Notes under the pieces: generated by a model
Seen by the model: the letters and a program-made list of their open reading frames with translations, nothing else
Databases searched by the model: none
What the model was told of the DNA's origin: nothing
Translations under genes and position numbers: made by a program
DNA from: Limanda limanda
Lineage: Eukaryota; Chordata; Actinopteri; Pleuronectiformes; Pleuronectidae
Length of the DNA stretch: 64,000 nt
Assembly: GCF_963576545.1 (NCBI RefSeq)
Contig: NC_083644.1
Coordinates: 27,035,393-27,099,392 of the forward strand
Direction of reading: 5' to 3'
In this document: piece after piece, positions 61,043-64,000 of the stretch
Numbering within the stretch: the first letter of the stretch is position 1
Layout of the letters: every line of letters begins with the position of its first letter

Positions 61043-61140
61043 ATTTGTCTGTGTGGGTGAGGATGTGATTGAACTGTTACTAAATCGTTGTAGAGTGAGT
61101 AATTAGCCTCTAATTAAAAAAATGTAAATATATATTGGCT

Positions 61141-61257
61141 ATTCCTGTTGAGAGTTAAAGAACAGGGGATGTCACACCTTGTTAAGCCCTTTAAGACAAA
61201 TTGTGATTTGTGAATATGGGCTTTACAAATAAATGTGATAGATTGATTGATTGATTC
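61141..61257 (+). repeat. 3' end of dispersed repeat with (TTGA)n tail, second copy
   Basis: GTTGAGAGTTAAAGAACAGG, GGGCTTTACAAATAAATG and TTGATTGATTGATT correspond to the last 120 bp of the repeat at 24484-25047; 5'-truncated as retroelement copies usually are. Confidence 0.7.
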
Positions 61258-61302
61258 CAGACTAAAGACACATACAGGATACTCCCACTACTACTTGGAT
61301 GA

Positions 61303-61370
61303 TATATATATCTATATCTAGATATACTGTAGATATACAGAGAGAGAGAGAGGGAGAGCGAGAGAGAGAT
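61303..61370. repeat. (TA)/(TATC) and (GA)n simple repeats
   Basis: ATATATATCTATATCTAGAT followed by GA repeats from 61338. Confidence 0.85.
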
Positions 61371-64000
61371 AGCCTTGACTGCGACCAATATTCTTATTTG
61401 ATTTTCTTCTGCAGAATTAAAATTAAATTACCATGCCATGTCAATGCAAGTAAGATATAATCAATCTGTTCAACTGATCAAATGAGTTGGAATAAAAGTA
61501 ATTTCTAAATAAGTGGAAATGAAAAGGCACAAAACAGAAATGTTAATGAACCTTACTTACAAGTCCTATTCTTAAGTTTGACAAATGTTGAGCAATAGAC
61601 TGGAAAATGTCGGCAAAAAAAGGGACATGAAAATCTGATTTTTTGAGGAAAGTTTCTAAAACGGTTTCTTCAGTACTACAGTAGTAAATAAGAAGGATAT
61701 TGATGTAATACAGACCCAAGTATTGTCATGAGCTCAAAAAAACCAAACACTTCCCATGATGCTACACATCTTTTATTAGACTCTTGCCTGATAAAGATAA
61801 TAATTGCTTTCTTTACAAATTAAACAAATACCTGTTGTCTGCCAAAACCTCAGATAGAAAAAATAGAGTGATATTTAGACATGTAGTATATTTTTGTTTT
61901 CTTTGTAAGGGACATGAATATCCAAAGACATGCACCTACACTATTCCCGGGATTTAATTTGTTCTTCGTTTGATGACTAAATAAATGTATTAAACTGAGG
62001 GAGTTTAGCTTTAAGCCCTGTCGGGTGTCTCAGAAATGTATTACAATTCCAATTAAAAGCATAAGTATTTTCTGATAAATTCTCCAACCAGGCCCTCTGG
62101 TAGTCTCATACATTCTGCTGTGCAAGTGAAATCGATTTAGATGGATAATCCATTACAATAAACATTGTGTCTTTTTTGCTGTTGTCAAAGTTTGGTTATC
62201 ACTGGGAATGAATGATTTCCAGCTATGTGCATTTGTGGATTTATTATGCATTTTAAATGAACCCTACATTAAAAATAAATATACAACACAAAAAAAATCT
62301 ACTCTCCACCTATCTATGTCTTTAAACACATACCACTGAAATGTACTGCTACCTTGTAGGAGCTTGTCTCTGCCAAGTATATTCACTAGCTACTTGTCTA
62401 CTTCAATATATTCTTAGAGGCCTCTTCTTTATCTATGGTGTTTTAGATTATGCACCATTTGTACATCACTCTGACACTTTGGACCAAAATATCTAACACA
62501 TGTAAATGCAGAATTACCCTTTGTATTTTCCTTCGATGCAAACAACTTTGAGTTGCCAGGTTCCGTTGAAAAGATAAAAAAAGTATGCAGTCTAATCTGG
62601 CCGCTTTACTCATCTGTCACTAAGAGAAGACTGATTCTTAAAAGCTAATACCTCATATGATTACTTTGAGGTTTGAGGGAATAACAAACACAACCTCCAG
62701 AGACACAACCAGAAAGAAGCAAGCTGGCAAGTTGCCATAAACCTGTGAGGTGTCAGATAGAGGAAAAGCAGTTGTACCCGCCGGTGGATTAGAAACATCG
62801 CATGATGCATTATCATGCTACTATACTGTTAAACAACAAAAGGAAAAAGTTGCAGTTTGACAAAATAAGCTATTACAAGTAAATGTCATCTGGTATGTTT
62901 TCTAGGACGTGAAACTGAAAAGCATTCTGTTTAGTCGAGAAACAAAGCTCGGCATGACGGGAAGAGGTGAGGCTGTGCAACTTCGCAACAGGATGGGAGG
63001 GAAGGGGAGGGAGGGATGCTCACTGTGTGCGTGTGTGTTTGAGTGTGAGCGCGTGTTTGTTTATGCATGCGTGCATGTGTTGAGTCCTGATGTGAATGCT
63101 TAAGCAGCTTCCTTTCTTAGCACAGGAACATTATTAGCATAGGGCGAGGACTACACCCCGGAGTGTGGAAGATGAAAACACAGTGGCAAAAACCAAACAG
63201 AGAGAAAGCAAGACATTTTAGTGAGAGAGAAATAGAGAGAGAGAGAGAGAGAGAGATTGAATGAAGTGTGTGAGCAGAGGATGACAATGTGAGAAAAGGA
63301 GAGTGGGAGGTGTCGAGTGAGAAAGAGAAGGAGAAAGAGAGAGAGAGGGGGAGAAAAAGAACGGGGAGGCAGGAAGGAAGAGGGCACTTGCAGAGGAAAG
63401 TGGCATTTCAGAAAAACATGCACCCTGCATAGGGAGTGAAGTCAAAGATAGCTCTGACACGTTCATTCCTGTGAATGGATAATAAAATAAAGATGGGGGC
63501 GGAAAGACGGACGGGGGCAGAGAATGGATGTTTAATGGCCTTCACTATCAGGCTTTGGTGAAGCTAACAGAGAAAAGATTTGGAGAGTATCTAAAAAGCA
63601 TTCTTGGTGAGGTAAGTTGAGGTATGTGATGCTTCCAGAGACAGTTTCTGTAACTATAACTGGCTGCTACCTTTGAGGTGCAGTCATTGTCGTGTTGCAG
63701 CCAATTTACTGTAATGAGCTGGGGTCTGTTTCTTATATTGATAGATGCAGTATGTCGACAACTTCTAACTGGGGAGAAAATCTGACAAAAGTTGACTAGT
63801 CTTTGCTAAGGATAATGCTTATAGTCTTTTCTTACTGGTAAGAAAAAAAAGCAGGATGCATCACACCCGATTATGAGGATGTTTCCTGGTAAGCACTAGA
63901 TAGTTTTTTCTGCTTGTAAAGTTCTGGACCCAATGTATTTTCAGCTTCGTTACTATCTGGTCTTCAAAACCCCATATAGGCCATTCTCCAGCAACATGTT
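61371..64000 (-). other. nlgn1 upstream intron to window edge
   Basis: Purine-rich stretches with (GA)n at 63235-63257 and 63330-63360. No exon of nlgn1 or another gene found. Confidence 0.5.

Overview
The window looks like teleost fish nuclear DNA, probably percomorph. It is AT-rich, dense in (CA)n, (GA)n and (TA)n microsatellites, and full of decayed fish-type transposons (Tc1-like, several hAT families, a TTAA-flanked foldback element, tRNA-derived SINEs, a LINE fragment and a piggyBac-type fragment). Most open frames lack homology or splice context and are chance ORFs.

One gene is recognised securely: the 3' two thirds of a neuroligin, best assigned to nlgn1, on the minus strand from 52318 down to the stop codon at 45234. 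Seven coding exons with consensus GT-AG boundaries and consistent phases give about 611 codons. They cover the second half of the catalytically dead cholinesterase-like domain, the neurexin-binding loop, the dimer helices, a Thr/Pro-rich stalk, one transmembrane helix and a cytoplasmic tail with the gephyrin-type motif and a C-terminal PDZ ligand (STTRV). The signal peptide and the first roughly 230 residues are not seen, so the upstream intron runs at least 11.7 kb to the window edge at 64000. Two gene-structure features stand out. The coding sequence is cut by four introns that I do not expect from the mammalian layout (three exons add up to exactly 790 nt, the size I recall for one mammalian exon). 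The alternative donor that would remove splice insert B reads GC instead of GT.

Layout. 1-770: decayed Tc1-like copy. 882-1871: hAT remnant with a perfect 8-bp target duplication and a surviving C-terminal transposase piece. 3351-4033: TTAA-bounded foldback element. 4897-5145: unassigned candidate exon. 11342-11951: short TIR element. 12540-13080: compact sequence with the look of a conserved non-coding element, ending in a G-quadruplex motif. 14890-15760: LINE and hAT/BED fragments. 16488-19209: nest of transposons, one inside another. 22533-22875: possible terminal exon with poly(A) signal. 24484-25047: long interspersed-repeat copy with a TTGA tail. 30156-30272: piggyBac-like N-terminal ORF. 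32425-32665: tRNA-derived SINE. 35765-36295: degenerate repeat. 36300-45233: gene-free DNA downstream of nlgn1 with several regulatory-looking blocks. 45234-52318: nlgn1. 52319-64000: its upstream intron, with SINE copies and microsatellites.

No CRISPR array, rRNA, operon or bacterial-type system is present, and I found no clearly novel biological system. The most useful leads are the splicing architecture of nlgn1 and the nested foldback transposons.
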